Position numbers and translations under genes: made by a program. From the NCBI GenBank assembly GCA_041751995.1, contig JBGSHY010000019.1, positions 1-64,000 on the forward strand: DNA of 64,000 nucleotides. Direction: 5' to 3'. This document shows positions 24,372-34,227 of the stretch, in pieces. Below the pieces are notes generated by a model. The model was not told the origin of the DNA, did no database searches, and saw only the letters and a program-made list of their open reading frames with translations. The stretch's first letter is position 1; each line of letters begins with the position of its first letter. The DNA is from JANMEX01 sp041751995 (lineage in GTDB: Bacteria > Pseudomonadota > Alphaproteobacteria > Rhizobiales > Rhizobiaceae).

Positions 24372-25928
24372 ATGCAAAAAGCGATTGAAGGAGCGGATGC
24401 GGCCACCCATGCATCCAGCGCAGCCACCCCGCTTATTCAGGCGGAGCTGATCGAAAAGCGTTTCCCCGGCGTCCATGCCCTCAGAGGCGTGAAGTTTGAC
24501 CTTCATCCCGGCGAAGTTCATGCGCTGATGGGCGAAAACGGCGCGGGCAAATCCACCTTGATGAAAATCCTCTCCGGCATTTATCAGCCGGATAGCGGCA
24601 CCATCCATGTCGAAGGCAAGGATGTGTCGATTGACGGGCCGCGTGAAGCGCAAGCGCTCGGCATTTCGATCATCCATCAGGAACTGTTCTTGATGAACCA
24701 TCTGACGGTGGCACAGAATATCTACATCGGCCGCGAGCCGCGCTACGGCATGGGCTGGTTCGTCGACGAAGCGCAGATGAACCGCGATGCGACAGACCTT
24801 TTCAAGCGCATGAACGTCAAGATCGACCCGAAGATGGAAGTCGGCGAAATGACGGTTGCGCGCCAGCAGCTGGTTGAAATCGCCAAGGCCATTTCCTTCA
24901 ATTCTAAAGTGCTCATCATGGATGAGCCGACCTCGGCCTTGAATGAAACCGAGGTTGAGCACCTTTTTGCCGTCATCGAAGATCTGAAGAAGAACGGTGT
25001 CGGCATCGTTTACATCACCCACAAGATGGATGAGGTGAAACGCATTGCCGACCGCGTCACGGTCATGCGTGACGGCCAGTTCATTGACACGCTGCCTGCC
25101 GCTGACACACCGATATCCAAGATCATTTCTATGATGGTTGGCCGCGAACTGGCGGACGCCACCCGCGCGGAAGGCACCCATGGCGAGGAGATCACCCTGC
25201 GCGTGCGCGGCCTCAATCGCGGCAAAATGGTGAGAGACGTCAGATTCGATCTGCGCAAGGGTGAAATTCTCGGCTTTGCCGGGCTGATGGGCGCAGGGCG
25301 CACCGAAGTGGCCCGCGCCATTTTCGGTGCCGACACTATCGAATCCGGCGAGATTGAAGTCCACGGCAAGAAGGTGAAAATCGCCAGCCCCAAGGATGCC
25401 GTAAAGAACGGGCTTGCCTATCTTTCGGAAGACCGCAAGCATTTCGGCCTCGTGACCCCGATGTCGGTGCGCGACAATGTGACGATGGCATCCTGGCCGC
25501 GTTACACCAAGAACCGCATCTGGATGCGCGACGGCGACATGAAGAAGACCGCCGCCAAATATGTCGAACTCCTGAAGATTAAGACGCCGACAGTCGAGCA
25601 GGAAACGCGGCTTTTGTCTGGCGGCAACCAGCAGAAAGTGGTCATTTCCAAATGGCTTTTACGCGATTGTGATGTCCTGTTCTTTGATGAGCCGACACGC
25701 GGCATTGACATCGGCGCCAAGGCTGAAATTTACAAGTTGCTCCAGGCGTTGGCCGCCCAGGGCAAGTCCATCGTTGTGATTTCCTCCGAACTGCCGGAAA
25801 TCTTGCGTCTGTCACATCGCATCGTCGTGATGTGCGAAGGCCGCATCACCGGTGAACTCAACGGCAAGACCGCCACACAAGAAGACATCATGCATCTGGC
25901 CACCCAGCGCCAGGGCAAAGCCGCTTGA
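24372..25928 (+). CDS. Ribose-type (CUT2) ABC transporter ATP-binding protein
   Basis: A 518-residue double ATPase of the RbsA/MglA class. First half: Walker A GENGAGKST (~54-62), Walker B VLIMDEPTSAL, and an atypical signature (MTVARQQLVEIA) usual for this half. Second half: degenerate Walker A (GLMGAGRTE), perfect signature LSGGNQQKVV and VLFFDEPTRGID. Full length for the class. It is first of three genes, in the order ATPase, permease, binding protein; most CUT2 operons put the binding protein first. The ligand is not deducible, and ribose, xylose-like or polyol ligands all occur in the class. Confidence 0.94.
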   Translation: MQKAIEGADAATHASSAATPLIQAELIEKRFPGVHALRGVKFDLHPGEVHALMGENGAGKSTLMKILSGIYQPDSGTIHVEGKDVSIDGPREAQALGISIIHQELFLMNHLTVAQNIYIGREPRYGMGWFVDEAQMNRDATDLFKRMNVKIDPKMEVGEMTVARQQLVEIAKAISFNSKVLIMDEPTSALNETEVEHLFAVIEDLKKNGVGIVYITHKMDEVKRIADRVTVMRDGQFIDTLPAADTPISKIISMMVGRELADATRAEGTHGEEITLRVRGLNRGKMVRDVRFDLRKGEILGFAGLMGAGRTEVARAIFGADTIESGEIEVHGKKVKIASPKDAVKNGLAYLSEDRKHFGLVTPMSVRDNVTMASWPRYTKNRIWMRDGDMKKTAAKYVELLKIKTPTVEQETRLLSGGNQQKVVISKWLLRDCDVLFFDEPTRGIDIGAKAEIYKLLQALAAQGKSIVVISSELPEILRLSHRIVVMCEGRITGELNGKTATQEDIMHLATQRQGKAA

Positions 25929-25943
25929 ACAGGGGACATTGAT

Positions 25944-26945
25944 ATGACCGACACAACCGCGTCCAAAGCCACACCCGGTTCCGGCTTTTTCACCATGGCT
26001 TCCATGCAGAAGGCTGTGGCCTTTGCGGTTCTTGTACTGATGCTGCTGTTCTTCAGCATTTTTGCGCCGAACTTCGCTGCCTGGAACAATATGGTCAACA
26101 TCATGCAGGCAACCGCCGTCAACGGCGTGCTCGGCGTGGCGGTGAGCTTTGTCATAATTTCCGGCGGCATCGATCTGGCGGTTGGCACCATGATGACGCT
26201 GACTGCCGTCATGTCCGGCATCATGCTGACCAATCTTGGCCTGCCGCTGCCGTTCGGCATTCTGGGCGCGCTGGGTTCCGGCGCCGCGCTGGGCGCCGTT
26301 TCAGGCGTTGCGGTGGCCAAGCTGAAAATCCCGCCCTTTATCGCAACGCTGGGGATGATGCAGATCACGCGCGGTTTGGCGCTGGTCATTTCCGGCGCCA
26401 AGCCGATCTATTTCAATGACACGCCATCCTATCAGTACCTGTCGCCGGAAAGCTCGATTTCGCTGCTCATTCCGAATCTTGAAATCCCCAATGGCGTGTT
26501 CATCATGTTCATCGTGGCCTTCATCGCCTCGATCATCCTCAACCGCACGCTGCTTGGCCGGTATATCTTCGCCCTCGGCTCAAACGAGGAAGCCGCGCGC
26601 TTGTCGGGCATGAATGTCGATTTCTGGAAGATCGTCACATACGCGCTCTCCGGCTGCATTGCCGGCGTTGCGGGCCTCCTGATTTCCTCGCGCCTCAATT
26701 CGGCGCAGCCTGCGCTTGGTCTCGGCTATGAGCTCGATGCCATCGCGGCAGTCGTAATCGGCGGCACTTCGCTCTCCGGCGGGCGCGGCACGATCCTCGG
26801 CACCATCATCGGCGCTTTTGTCATGAGCGTTCTCACCAACGGCCTGCGCATCATGGGTGTGCAGGAAGAATGGAAGATCGTGGTGACCGGTGTCATCATT
26901 ATTGCCGCAGTCTATGTTGACATTGTCTTGCGGAGAAAAATGTAG
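25944..26945 (+). CDS. Ribose-type (CUT2) ABC transporter permease
   Basis: A 333-residue RbsC-type permease (BPD_transp_2 family) with about ten hydrophobic segments. Hallmarks: ISGGIDLAVGTMMTLTA (~70-86), LKIPPFIATLGMMQITRGL (~128-146), the ALGSNEEAARLSGMNV loop (~210-225) and AAVVIGGTSLSGGRGTILG near the C terminus. Fifteen bases separate it from the ATPase. Unlike the operon at 10.6-16 kb, this system has a single permease, which presumably homodimerises. Confidence 0.94.
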   Translation: MTDTTASKATPGSGFFTMASMQKAVAFAVLVLMLLFFSIFAPNFAAWNNMVNIMQATAVNGVLGVAVSFVIISGGIDLAVGTMMTLTAVMSGIMLTNLGLPLPFGILGALGSGAALGAVSGVAVAKLKIPPFIATLGMMQITRGLALVISGAKPIYFNDTPSYQYLSPESSISLLIPNLEIPNGVFIMFIVAFIASIILNRTLLGRYIFALGSNEEAARLSGMNVDFWKIVTYALSGCIAGVAGLLISSRLNSAQPALGLGYELDAIAAVVIGGTSLSGGRGTILGTIIGAFVMSVLTNGLRIMGVQEEWKIVVTGVIIIAAVYVDIVLRRKM

Positions 26946-27042
26946 GGCAAGGAGGATTGCCGTCTGCGACGGCGCTTCCAAAGCCTTGTTCAGCATGGCC
27001 GCCGCGGCCTTATGCGGCAAATGAAAGCAAATGGAGGAATAC

Positions 27043-27978
27043 ATGAAGAAAATACTGATCGCATCGATGTTTGCCCTGAGCGCAACCACGATGTTCTCGG
27101 CCGCAGCCAAGGCAGAGGACATCTATTTCCCGATCATCGCAAAGGGCTTCAGCCACCAGTTCTGGCAGGCGGTGAAGTCTGGCGCCGAAGAAGCCGCCAA
27201 GGCAAACGGCGTGACCATCACGTTCGAGGCCCCGAACACCGAAGCCGAGATCGACAAGCAAACCGACATGCTGAATGCGGCCATCGCCAAGAAGCCGCAG
27301 GGCCTCGGCTTTGCCGCTCTTGATTCCAAGGCACAGGTTCCGGCGCTGCAGAAGGCTGCTGATGCTGGCATCCCGATCGTCGCCTTCGACTCCGGCGTTG
27401 AATCCGATCTGCCGCTGACCACCTGCACCACCGACAACATGGCCGCTGCAGGCGCTGCTGCCGACAAGCTTGCCGAAGCCATCGGCGGCGAAGGCGAAGT
27501 TGCCGCACAGGTTCACGACCAGACCTCCGCGACCGGCATTGGCCGACGCGACGGTTTCCTGAATCGCATGAAGGAAAAGTATCCGAAGATCACGGTCGTT
27601 GACGTCAAGTACGCAAACGATGCGCTCAAGGCCACGGATGACATCAAGGCAACCCTGCAGGCATATCCGAATCTCAAGGGCATCTTCGCTTCGAACGAAG
27701 GCACGGCAATCGGCTTGGCCACTGCGATGAAGGAATCGGGCGCCAAGATCGTCGGCGTCGGCTATGACTCCGGCAAGACCCAGAAGGACGCCATCATGGA
27801 CGGCACCCTGATCGGCTCGGTCTCCCAGAACCCGGTTGGCATCGGCAAGTGCGTCGTCGACTCGCTCGCCAAGGCCGTCAAGGGCGAGAAGCTCGAGAAA
27901 GTCATCGATACCGGCTATGTCTGGTACGACAAGACCAACATGACTGATCCGGCCGTCGCGGCTGTTCTCTACGATTGA
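27043..27978 (+). CDS. Ribose-type (CUT2) ABC transporter substrate-binding protein
   Basis: A 311-residue periplasmic binding protein (Peripla_BP_4 type). The signal peptide MKKILIASMFALSATTMFSA ends near AKAED. The mature N terminus IYFPIIAKGFSHQFWQAVKS corresponds to the sugar-contacting 'NPFF'-like segment; VAFDSGVESDLP and VHDQTSATGIGRRDGFL are typical of RbsB relatives. The start follows ATGGAGGAAT with a strong ribosome site. It is last in the operon, with a strong terminator 19 bases after the stop. The 97-base gap before it may hold an internal promoter. Confidence 0.93.
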   Translation: MKKILIASMFALSATTMFSAAAKAEDIYFPIIAKGFSHQFWQAVKSGAEEAAKANGVTITFEAPNTEAEIDKQTDMLNAAIAKKPQGLGFAALDSKAQVPALQKAADAGIPIVAFDSGVESDLPLTTCTTDNMAAAGAAADKLAEAIGGEGEVAAQVHDQTSATGIGRRDGFLNRMKEKYPKITVVDVKYANDALKATDDIKATLQAYPNLKGIFASNEGTAIGLATAMKESGAKIVGVGYDSGKTQKDAIMDGTLIGSVSQNPVGIGKCVVDSLAKAVKGEKLEKVIDTGYVWYDKTNMTDPAVAAVLYD

Positions 27979-27997
27979 TACTTGCCCATCCCGCTAC

Positions 27998-28028
27998 AAC
28001 CTCTCCCGGTCTCCGGGAGAGGTTTTTT
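27998..28028 (+). terminator. Intrinsic terminator after the ribose-type ABC operon
   Basis: A perfect 12-bp stem (AACCTCTCCCGG at 27998-28009 with CCGGGAGAGGTT at 28013-28024), 3-base loop, followed by a run of six T. A textbook rho-independent terminator, 19 bases after the binding-protein stop codon. Confidence 0.95.
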
Positions 28029-28206
28029 GAAGCAACTGGTTATCATCAGCGGCGAAATCGACTGTCGGTCAGACTGCATGCTGCCCAACTTTGCCGGAGG
28101 GCCGATCCGGCGACTGCGGGCCGTCTCCGGTCCAAGCGGGTCGCAATTTCGCAGTGCTGGATCCGACTTGCAGTTAGGAAGTCAACTGCCATGAATGCCG
28201 GATGCA

Positions 28207-28896
28207 TTAAATCCCGGTGAGCAGACGATACCCCACGCCAGGTTCTGTCCGGATGATTTTCGGGTCAGCCGGGTCGCGCTCGGTTTTCGCGCGCAATTGG
28301 CCGATAAAAACCCGCAGATAATGCATGTCTTCGCCATGCGCGGGTCCCCAAATCGCCAGTAGGAGAGATTTGTGAGTGACCACTTTGCCTGCATGGCGGA
28401 CGAGAAGGACGAGCAAGTCATATTGCTTTGGTGTCAGTTTGATTTCCACATCATCGCGTGAAACGATGCGGCGAATTGTGTCGATTTCCAATCCGTCAAT
28501 ATTGACCGTCGCCAGTCCGCCTTCGGCCAAAATCCTGTTGCGAAGCGCTGTCCGAATTCTGGCAGTGAGTTCGCCGATGCCAAACGGCTTTTCGATATAG
28601 TCATCGGCGCCAAGATCGAGCGCTTCGATTTTTTCTGACTCCCGGTCGCGCGCCGACAGGATGATGATTGGCACTTTTGACCATGAACGCAGCCGCTCGA
28701 TCACTTCCTTGCCGTCCATGTCCGGGAGACCAAGATCCAAAATGACGAGGTCAGGACCAAGTGTTGCCACTGCCTTGAGCGCATCCGAACCGTTCAGCGC
28801 CTCGAACACTTCGTATCCTGCTGCATGCAAAGCCGGGCGCAGGAAGCGCTGGATCTGTGGTTCGTCGTCAACAACCAGTATACGCATGCCGGTCAT
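28207..28896 (-). CDS. kdpE: Response regulator KdpE
   Basis: A 229-residue OmpR-type response regulator controlling kdp transcription. The receiver domain has VVDDEP, phospho-acceptor Asp in LVILDLGLPDMDG (~residue 55) and the conserved Lys in YIEKPFG. The winged-helix DNA-binding domain (~130-225) ends with MHYLRVFIGQLRAKTE and the KdpE-typical EPGVGYRL. The ATG at 28896 overlaps the kdpD stop by four bases. An alternative start three codons in (MRILVVDD) is possible. Confidence 0.96.
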   Translation of the reverse strand: MTGMRILVVDDEPQIQRFLRPALHAAGYEVFEALNGSDALKAVATLGPDLVILDLGLPDMDGKEVIERLRSWSKVPIIILSARDRESEKIEALDLGADDYIEKPFGIGELTARIRTALRNRILAEGGLATVNIDGLEIDTIRRIVSRDDVEIKLTPKQYDLLVLLVRHAGKVVTHKSLLLAIWGPAHGEDMHYLRVFIGQLRAKTERDPADPKIIRTEPGVGYRLLTGI

Positions 28897-31586
28897 TCTG
28901 GTTCCTTCGCAGTTTCCACTTTGAACCGGATTACAATTCGCGTGCCGCGCCGCTTTTGCGCCGGGCTTTCCGCCTTGATTGTCCCGCCCATTGCTTCAAC
29001 AAAACCTTTGGCAATTGCAAGGCCTAGACCGGTTCCGGGCTTGCGGCCATCAGACCTGTCACGCCGGAAGAACTTTTCGAAAATCTGTTCGAGTTCGCGC
29101 GCCGGTATACCTTTTCCAAGATCGCTGACTGATATCACGATCTCATCGCCTTCCCGGCGCGCATAGATACTGATTGTTTTTTCTCCGCTGTATTTGAAGG
29201 CATTGTCAATCAGGTTGAAAAGAACCTGGCCAAGCAGCACGCTGTCTCCGCGCACAAGCGGCAGATCGCTGGAAACGAACCGGTCGATTTTGTATCCGGG
29301 ATAATTACGCAAGGCGCGTTCCACCGTGGTGTTGATCACATCTCTGATATCCAGCCATTCGCGCTTGGCGTTAACGACCCCGGCCTCGATTTTTGTCATG
29401 TCAAGGAGGTTCGCGACAAAGCGCGTGAGCTGATCGCTTTCTTCTTCAATCGTCGCCAAAAGATCATCGCGGCTTTCCGGCTTCATGCGGTCACCGAGTT
29501 GGCGCAGGCTGGAAACAGCGCCGGTTATGGTGGCGAGAGGTGTTTTCAAATCATGCGAAATGGAGGAAAGCAACGAAGCGCGAAAGCGCTCGCCTTCCAA
29601 CCTTGCTGCCTGCTCGAGGCTTTCCGAAGAGAGCCTCGCCCTGTCAATTGCAATGGCTGTTTGGTCGAGCAACGTCGACAGGACCTTTTCTTCGTCGGCT
29701 GTCATCGGTTTGTCGCCCAGCAAGAATCCCACAACTCCAATCGTGCCCGAATGGCTGACCAATGGTCGGAACTGGAATGGGCAATTGGGCAAAGTCCCGG
29801 TTGACCTTCCGGCCGGTTCCTTCTTTTCAAATGTCCAGCGCGCGGCAGCTATCGCAGTTACATCAAGTTCGGTATCGGGCGGCCATGCGGCTTTCACCTT
29901 CAAGTCGCGATTTTCGGTCAACAGCACAGCCACATTGCGCCTCAATGCTGAGTGGATTTGAGTGACCGCAGCCCATAAGACATCTTCTGCGGAGGCTGCG
30001 CCGGAAAGCTTGCGCGAGAAATCATACAGGAGTTGAGTTGCCGATGCGCGTGCCCGCGCCATGGTCGCCTGCATGCCAAGCCGCGAAGCCAATGCTCCAG
30101 CAATGATCGCCACGAGCAGATAAATCATCAAACCGACGACTTCGTAAGGCTCCGCAATCGTGAACGTGCCCACGGGTTCGATGAAATAGAAATTATAGGC
30201 AAGCGCCGACAGGAAAGCCGCGGCAAGTGAAGCCGGATACCCGCCGCGCACTGCGGAGGCTATCACTGCCAGAAGATAGATCGAGGCGACATTCGGAAAC
30301 TCTATGAAATTGCCGATGGTCAGGCCAGTGATCGTGGCAAGTCCAACAAAGACAACAGACAGTGTGAGGTCGCCCCATCGTTTGCCCGCATTCAACTTGC
30401 CCGCTCCAACGGGCTTCTTCCTTTTAGGTATGCTGGGTTCATCGTCGGCAACGACGTGGATACTGATTCCAGATGCCCGCGCGATGAGATCATCTGTCAA
30501 TGCAATGCGCCACAAGCCCGAAAGTCGCCATGTCCTGTGACTCTTGCCGATGACAATCTGCGTCACATGTTCGCGACGGGCCAGTGCAAGAATGGAATCG
30601 ACAAAATCCATTGAAGTGACCCGGCGGGTCTCCGCTCCAAGGCTTTCGGCGAGTTTGAAAAGCGCCTCCAAGCTGTTGTCGGCATCTGTATCTTCCGAAC
30701 TGCGGTCCGGCCGTTCGACCGATACTGCGAGCAAAGGTGCATTCAAGCCCGATGCCTGCCGCGCTGCCACACGTAAAACTTTTTCGGAAAGTTCATTCGG
30801 ACCCAAACAGACCAGCAGACGTTCAGCAGACTGCCAAGGGCCTTCAATGGCATTTTGCTTGAGGTAGTCGACCATTTGGTCGTCCACGCGATCGGCCGTC
30901 CGGCGCAATGCCATCTCGCGCAGTGCCGTCAAGTTGCCAATCTTGAAGAAGCTTTCCGTCGCGCGCTTCGCATTTTCAGGCAGATAGACCTTGCCCTCCT
31001 TGAGACGCTGGAGGAGTTCCGATGGCCCGATGTCCACCAGTAAAACTTCGTCGGCGCGGTCGAGCATGGTATCGGGAACACGTTCGCGGACTTGCACTCC
31101 GGTTATGCTGGCAACAACGTCGGCAAGGCTTTCCAGATGCTGGATATTGATCGCCGACCAGACATGGATGCCGGCGTCGAGCAATTCCATGACATCCAGA
31201 TAACGCTTGGGGTGTCTGCTGTCCGGGCTATTGGTATGGGCAAGCTCATCGACAATGACGATTGCAGGTCTGCGCGCCAATGCCGCATCCAGGTCAAATT
31301 CCTCAATCTCGCGGCCCTGATAGGGAATTTTGCGCCGCGGAATGATTTCAAGTCCGTCCAGCAGAGATGCGGTTTCGCTGCGGCCATGCGTCTCAACAAC
31401 GCCAACAGCGATATCGATGCCGTCGGCTTTGAGTTTGCGGGCGCGCGCCAGCATGGCGTAGGTTTTGCCGACGCCCGGCGCAGCGCCGAGAAACAACGTC
31501 AGGTTGCCCCGGCTTTCCTTTCTTGCCAATGCAAGCAAAGCGTCAGGATCCGGCCGTTTCTCGACACTGCGGGCGATTTGGCTCAT
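28893..31586 (-). CDS. kdpD: Sensor histidine kinase KdpD
   Basis: An 897-residue KdpD, the membrane kinase sensing potassium limitation and turgor. Order of domains: N-terminal KdpD domain with a Walker A-like GAAPGVGKT (~34-42) and VIVDELAHTN (~110); a universal-stress-like domain (~245-370); four closely spaced hydrophobic segments (~400-500); a GAF-like region; the HisKA domain with phospho-acceptor His in SSISHDLKTPLATI (~residue 665); and the HATPase domain (LIDNAFKYS, GTGLGLAIAKG). Full length. It lies between kdpC (three-base gap) and kdpE (four-base overlap), so sensor and transporter are in one unit. Confidence 0.97.
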   Translation of the reverse strand: MSQIARSVEKRPDPDALLALARKESRGNLTLFLGAAPGVGKTYAMLARARKLKADGIDIAVGVVETHGRSETASLLDGLEIIPRRKIPYQGREIEEFDLDAALARRPAIVIVDELAHTNSPDSRHPKRYLDVMELLDAGIHVWSAINIQHLESLADVVASITGVQVRERVPDTMLDRADEVLLVDIGPSELLQRLKEGKVYLPENAKRATESFFKIGNLTALREMALRRTADRVDDQMVDYLKQNAIEGPWQSAERLLVCLGPNELSEKVLRVAARQASGLNAPLLAVSVERPDRSSEDTDADNSLEALFKLAESLGAETRRVTSMDFVDSILALARREHVTQIVIGKSHRTWRLSGLWRIALTDDLIARASGISIHVVADDEPSIPKRKKPVGAGKLNAGKRWGDLTLSVVFVGLATITGLTIGNFIEFPNVASIYLLAVIASAVRGGYPASLAAAFLSALAYNFYFIEPVGTFTIAEPYEVVGLMIYLLVAIIAGALASRLGMQATMARARASATQLLYDFSRKLSGAASAEDVLWAAVTQIHSALRRNVAVLLTENRDLKVKAAWPPDTELDVTAIAAARWTFEKKEPAGRSTGTLPNCPFQFRPLVSHSGTIGVVGFLLGDKPMTADEEKVLSTLLDQTAIAIDRARLSSESLEQAARLEGERFRASLLSSISHDLKTPLATITGAVSSLRQLGDRMKPESRDDLLATIEEESDQLTRFVANLLDMTKIEAGVVNAKREWLDIRDVINTTVERALRNYPGYKIDRFVSSDLPLVRGDSVLLGQVLFNLIDNAFKYSGEKTISIYARREGDEIVISVSDLGKGIPARELEQIFEKFFRRDRSDGRKPGTGLGLAIAKGFVEAMGGTIKAESPAQKRRGTRIVIRFKVETAKEPE

Positions 31587-31589
31587 GGC

Positions 31590-32162
31590 CTATTGTCCGG
31601 CAGAAAGGCCATCAAGCGCAAGGTTGATTTCGAGCACATTGATGCGCGGTTCGCCGACAAATCCGAGCAGCCGGGATTTGAGCTGCTTGGCGAGAACCTG
31701 CCGCACCTCGTCCTCGGTCAGACCCCTGGCATGAGCAATGCGGCTGACCTGACCAACTGCGAAGGCAGGTGTAATGTCGGGGTCAAGCCCCGAGCCGGAA
31801 GCTGTTGCGGCATCAGCGGGAACGGTGCCGGTCATCCCGGATTCATTGAGGCGCTTGATGTCTGCCGCGACCCGGTCTTTCAAGGCCGCTGACGTCGTGC
31901 CGAGGTTGGATCCGGTTGAAGCTGCGGCATTGTATGGCGCGTCAGCTGTGACCGAAGGGCGAGGCCAGAAATAGGCATTGCCGGAAAAGTTCTGGCCGAT
32001 CAGGCTGGAGCCGATGGTTATCCCATCCTTGATGACAAGGCTGCCATTGGCTTGTGCAGGCAGTGCCACTTGTCCAACGGCGGTGATTGCAAGCGGGTAG
32101 GCAAGACCCGTGATGGCCGTGAAAATCACCATCATGGAAAGTGCCGGACGGATTTGGGACAT
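31590..32162 (-). CDS. kdpC: Potassium-transporting ATPase subunit KdpC
   Basis: A 190-residue KdpC, the single-span subunit that stabilises the KdpFABC pump. One hydrophobic segment (MMVIFTAITGLAYPLAIT, ~10-28) anchors a periplasmic domain containing LIGQNF, YFWPRPS and the characteristic ASGSGLDPDITPAFA. The start at 32162 (MSQIRPALSM) aligns with other KdpC proteins; an ATG at 32168 and a GTG at 32174, the latter overlapping the kdpB stop as GTGA, are alternatives. Confidence 0.95.
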   Translation of the reverse strand: MSQIRPALSMMVIFTAITGLAYPLAITAVGQVALPAQANGSLVIKDGITIGSSLIGQNFSGNAYFWPRPSVTADAPYNAAASTGSNLGTTSAALKDRVAADIKRLNESGMTGTVPADAATASGSGLDPDITPAFAVGQVSRIAHARGLTEDEVRQVLAKQLKSRLLGFVGEPRINVLEINLALDGLSAGQ

Positions 32163-32170
32163 GAACATGA

Positions 32171-34216
32171 TCACACCAGATTGAAAGTTGAAACGGTAAT
32201 GTCGATGAGCTTGATGCCAATAAACGGCAGCACAAGCCCGCCAAGACCGTAGATGAGTAGATTGCGGCCAAGCAGGGCTGCGGCCCCGACAGGGCGGTAC
32301 GATACGCCCTTCAACGCCAGCGGAATGAGTGCGATGATGATCAATGCGTTGAAAATCACTGCCGACAGGATCGCCGATTGCGGCGAAGCAAGCTGCATGA
32401 TGTTCAGCAGCCCGAGTGCCGGATAGGTGGCGATGAACAGTGCCGGAATGATTGCGAAATACTTGGCAACATCATTGGCGATCGAGAAGGTGGTCAAAGA
32501 GCCGCGTGTCATCAGCAATTGTTTGCCGATCTCGACAATTTCAATGAGTTTGGTTGGACTGGAATCCAGATCGACCATATTGGCCGCCTCTCTCGCAGCC
32601 TGCGTGCCGGACTGCATGGCGACCCCGACATCTGCTTGCGCCAATGCAGGTGCGTCATTGGTGCCGTCACCGCACATGGCAATCAACCGGCCGCCGGTCT
32701 GCTCTTTGCGGATGTAGGCGAGTTTTTGTTCCGGCGTGGCTTCCGCCAGAAAATCATCGACACCTGCTTCCGAGGCGATGGCCGCTGCTGTTACAGGATT
32801 GTCGCCGGTGACCATGACGGTGCGAATACCCATGGCGCGCAGTGCGGCAAAGCGCTCCTTGATGTCGGGTTTGACGATATCCTTGAGGTGAATGACCCCG
32901 ATCAGCCGCTGTCCATCCGCGACTGCCAGCGGTGTGCCGCCGGTGCGGGCCACGCTTTCAACGGCCTGCTGAAATTCACGCGGCGCGTCGGCAGCGGCCA
33001 TGCCGACAAATTTGAGCACCGCATCGACGGCGCCCTTGCGGATTTTGCGCGAGCCGTTGTCAATGCCCGAAAGTCGTGTTTCGGCCGAGAATGCGACAAC
33101 ATTGTCGGGCTTTGCCTGCGGCAATTTCAGGCCATGTTGTCCGGTGGCGAGCGCAACAATCGACCGGCCTTCCGGAGTTTCGTCCGACTGGCTCGCCATC
33201 AACGCGGCTTCTGCAAGTTGGACAACCGTTATGCCGGGAACCGTAAGGAATTCGCTGGCCATGCGGTTGCCGAAGGTGATTGTCCCGGTCTTGTCAAGAA
33301 GAAGCGTGTCCACATCCCCTGCCGCCTCGACAGCACGGCCGGAAGTCGCAATCACGTTGAACCGCACAAGCCGGTCCATTCCGGCGATGCCGATGGCAGA
33401 CAGGAGCCCGCCAATGGTTGTCGGGATCAGGGTCACGAGCAGTGCGGAAAGCACGGATACCGGCAGTTCGGTCTGTGAATAGGCGGCAAGCCCCCACAAT
33501 GTCACCACCGCAATCAGGAATACCAGCGTCAAGCCGGACAACAAGATCGACAGGGCGATCTCATTCGGCGTTTTCTGACGTTCGGCCCCTTCAATGAGCG
33601 CAATCATGCGATCGACAAAGCTGGAACCTGACGCGACGCTGATGCGGATTTCGAGCCAGTCGGAAAGCACTTGTGTGCCGCCGGTAACTGCTGATCGGTC
33701 ACCGCCGGATTCGCGGATCACCGGTGCGGATTCGCCGGTGATTGCGCTTTCATTGACAGATGCAACGCCGTCAATCACCTCACCGTCACCGGGGATGAGT
33801 TCGCCCGCCTTGACAAGAACAATGTCGCCGATCTTCAGGCTGGCGGCATCAATCGCGGATACATCGCGCGCTCCAGCCTTGGATATCTTGTGTGCCACGA
33901 GTTGCGATTTGGTTTTGCGCAAACTGTCAGCCTGGGCCTTGCCGCGCCCTTCGGCAATTGCTTCTGCAAATGTGGCAAACAGCACAGTGAACCAGAGCCA
34001 TAGGGCAATCTGACCCGTAAATCCGGGTGAGCCTGTGCCGGTGACTATGTCTTTAACAAAAAGGAATGTGACGAGTGCGGCGACAACTTCGGTCACGAAC
34101 ATGACCGGATTGCGGATCAGTCCGCGCGGATCAAGCTTGAGAAAAGCCTGTTTGACAGCAGGTCCGATGATTGCCGGATCAAACAGTTTGGCCGCCTGAG
34201 CAGAATGATTTTCCAT
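32171..34216 (-). CDS. kdpB: Potassium-transporting ATPase subunit KdpB
   Basis: A 681-residue P-type ATPase, the energising subunit of the high-affinity potassium pump. The phosphorylation site is DKTGTITFGNR (~residue 305), with the actuator motif ITGES, the hinge MVTGDNP and MCGDGTNDAPALAQADVG as expected, and about seven hydrophobic segments. The start at 34216 (MENHSAQAAKLFDP) follows the kdpA stop by 11 bases; an upstream in-frame extension runs through kdpA in another frame and is not real. Length is almost identical to E. coli KdpB (682). Confidence 0.97.
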   Translation of the reverse strand: MENHSAQAAKLFDPAIIGPAVKQAFLKLDPRGLIRNPVMFVTEVVAALVTFLFVKDIVTGTGSPGFTGQIALWLWFTVLFATFAEAIAEGRGKAQADSLRKTKSQLVAHKISKAGARDVSAIDAASLKIGDIVLVKAGELIPGDGEVIDGVASVNESAITGESAPVIRESGGDRSAVTGGTQVLSDWLEIRISVASGSSFVDRMIALIEGAERQKTPNEIALSILLSGLTLVFLIAVVTLWGLAAYSQTELPVSVLSALLVTLIPTTIGGLLSAIGIAGMDRLVRFNVIATSGRAVEAAGDVDTLLLDKTGTITFGNRMASEFLTVPGITVVQLAEAALMASQSDETPEGRSIVALATGQHGLKLPQAKPDNVVAFSAETRLSGIDNGSRKIRKGAVDAVLKFVGMAAADAPREFQQAVESVARTGGTPLAVADGQRLIGVIHLKDIVKPDIKERFAALRAMGIRTVMVTGDNPVTAAAIASEAGVDDFLAEATPEQKLAYIRKEQTGGRLIAMCGDGTNDAPALAQADVGVAMQSGTQAAREAANMVDLDSSPTKLIEIVEIGKQLLMTRGSLTTFSIANDVAKYFAIIPALFIATYPALGLLNIMQLASPQSAILSAVIFNALIIIALIPLALKGVSYRPVGAAALLGRNLLIYGLGGLVLPFIGIKLIDITVSTFNLV

Positions 34217-34227
34217 GATCAGATCTT

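Noticed and set aside
24345..25442. 365-codon minus-strand frame
   Set aside because: Antisense to the ribose-type ABC ATPase; no family features.
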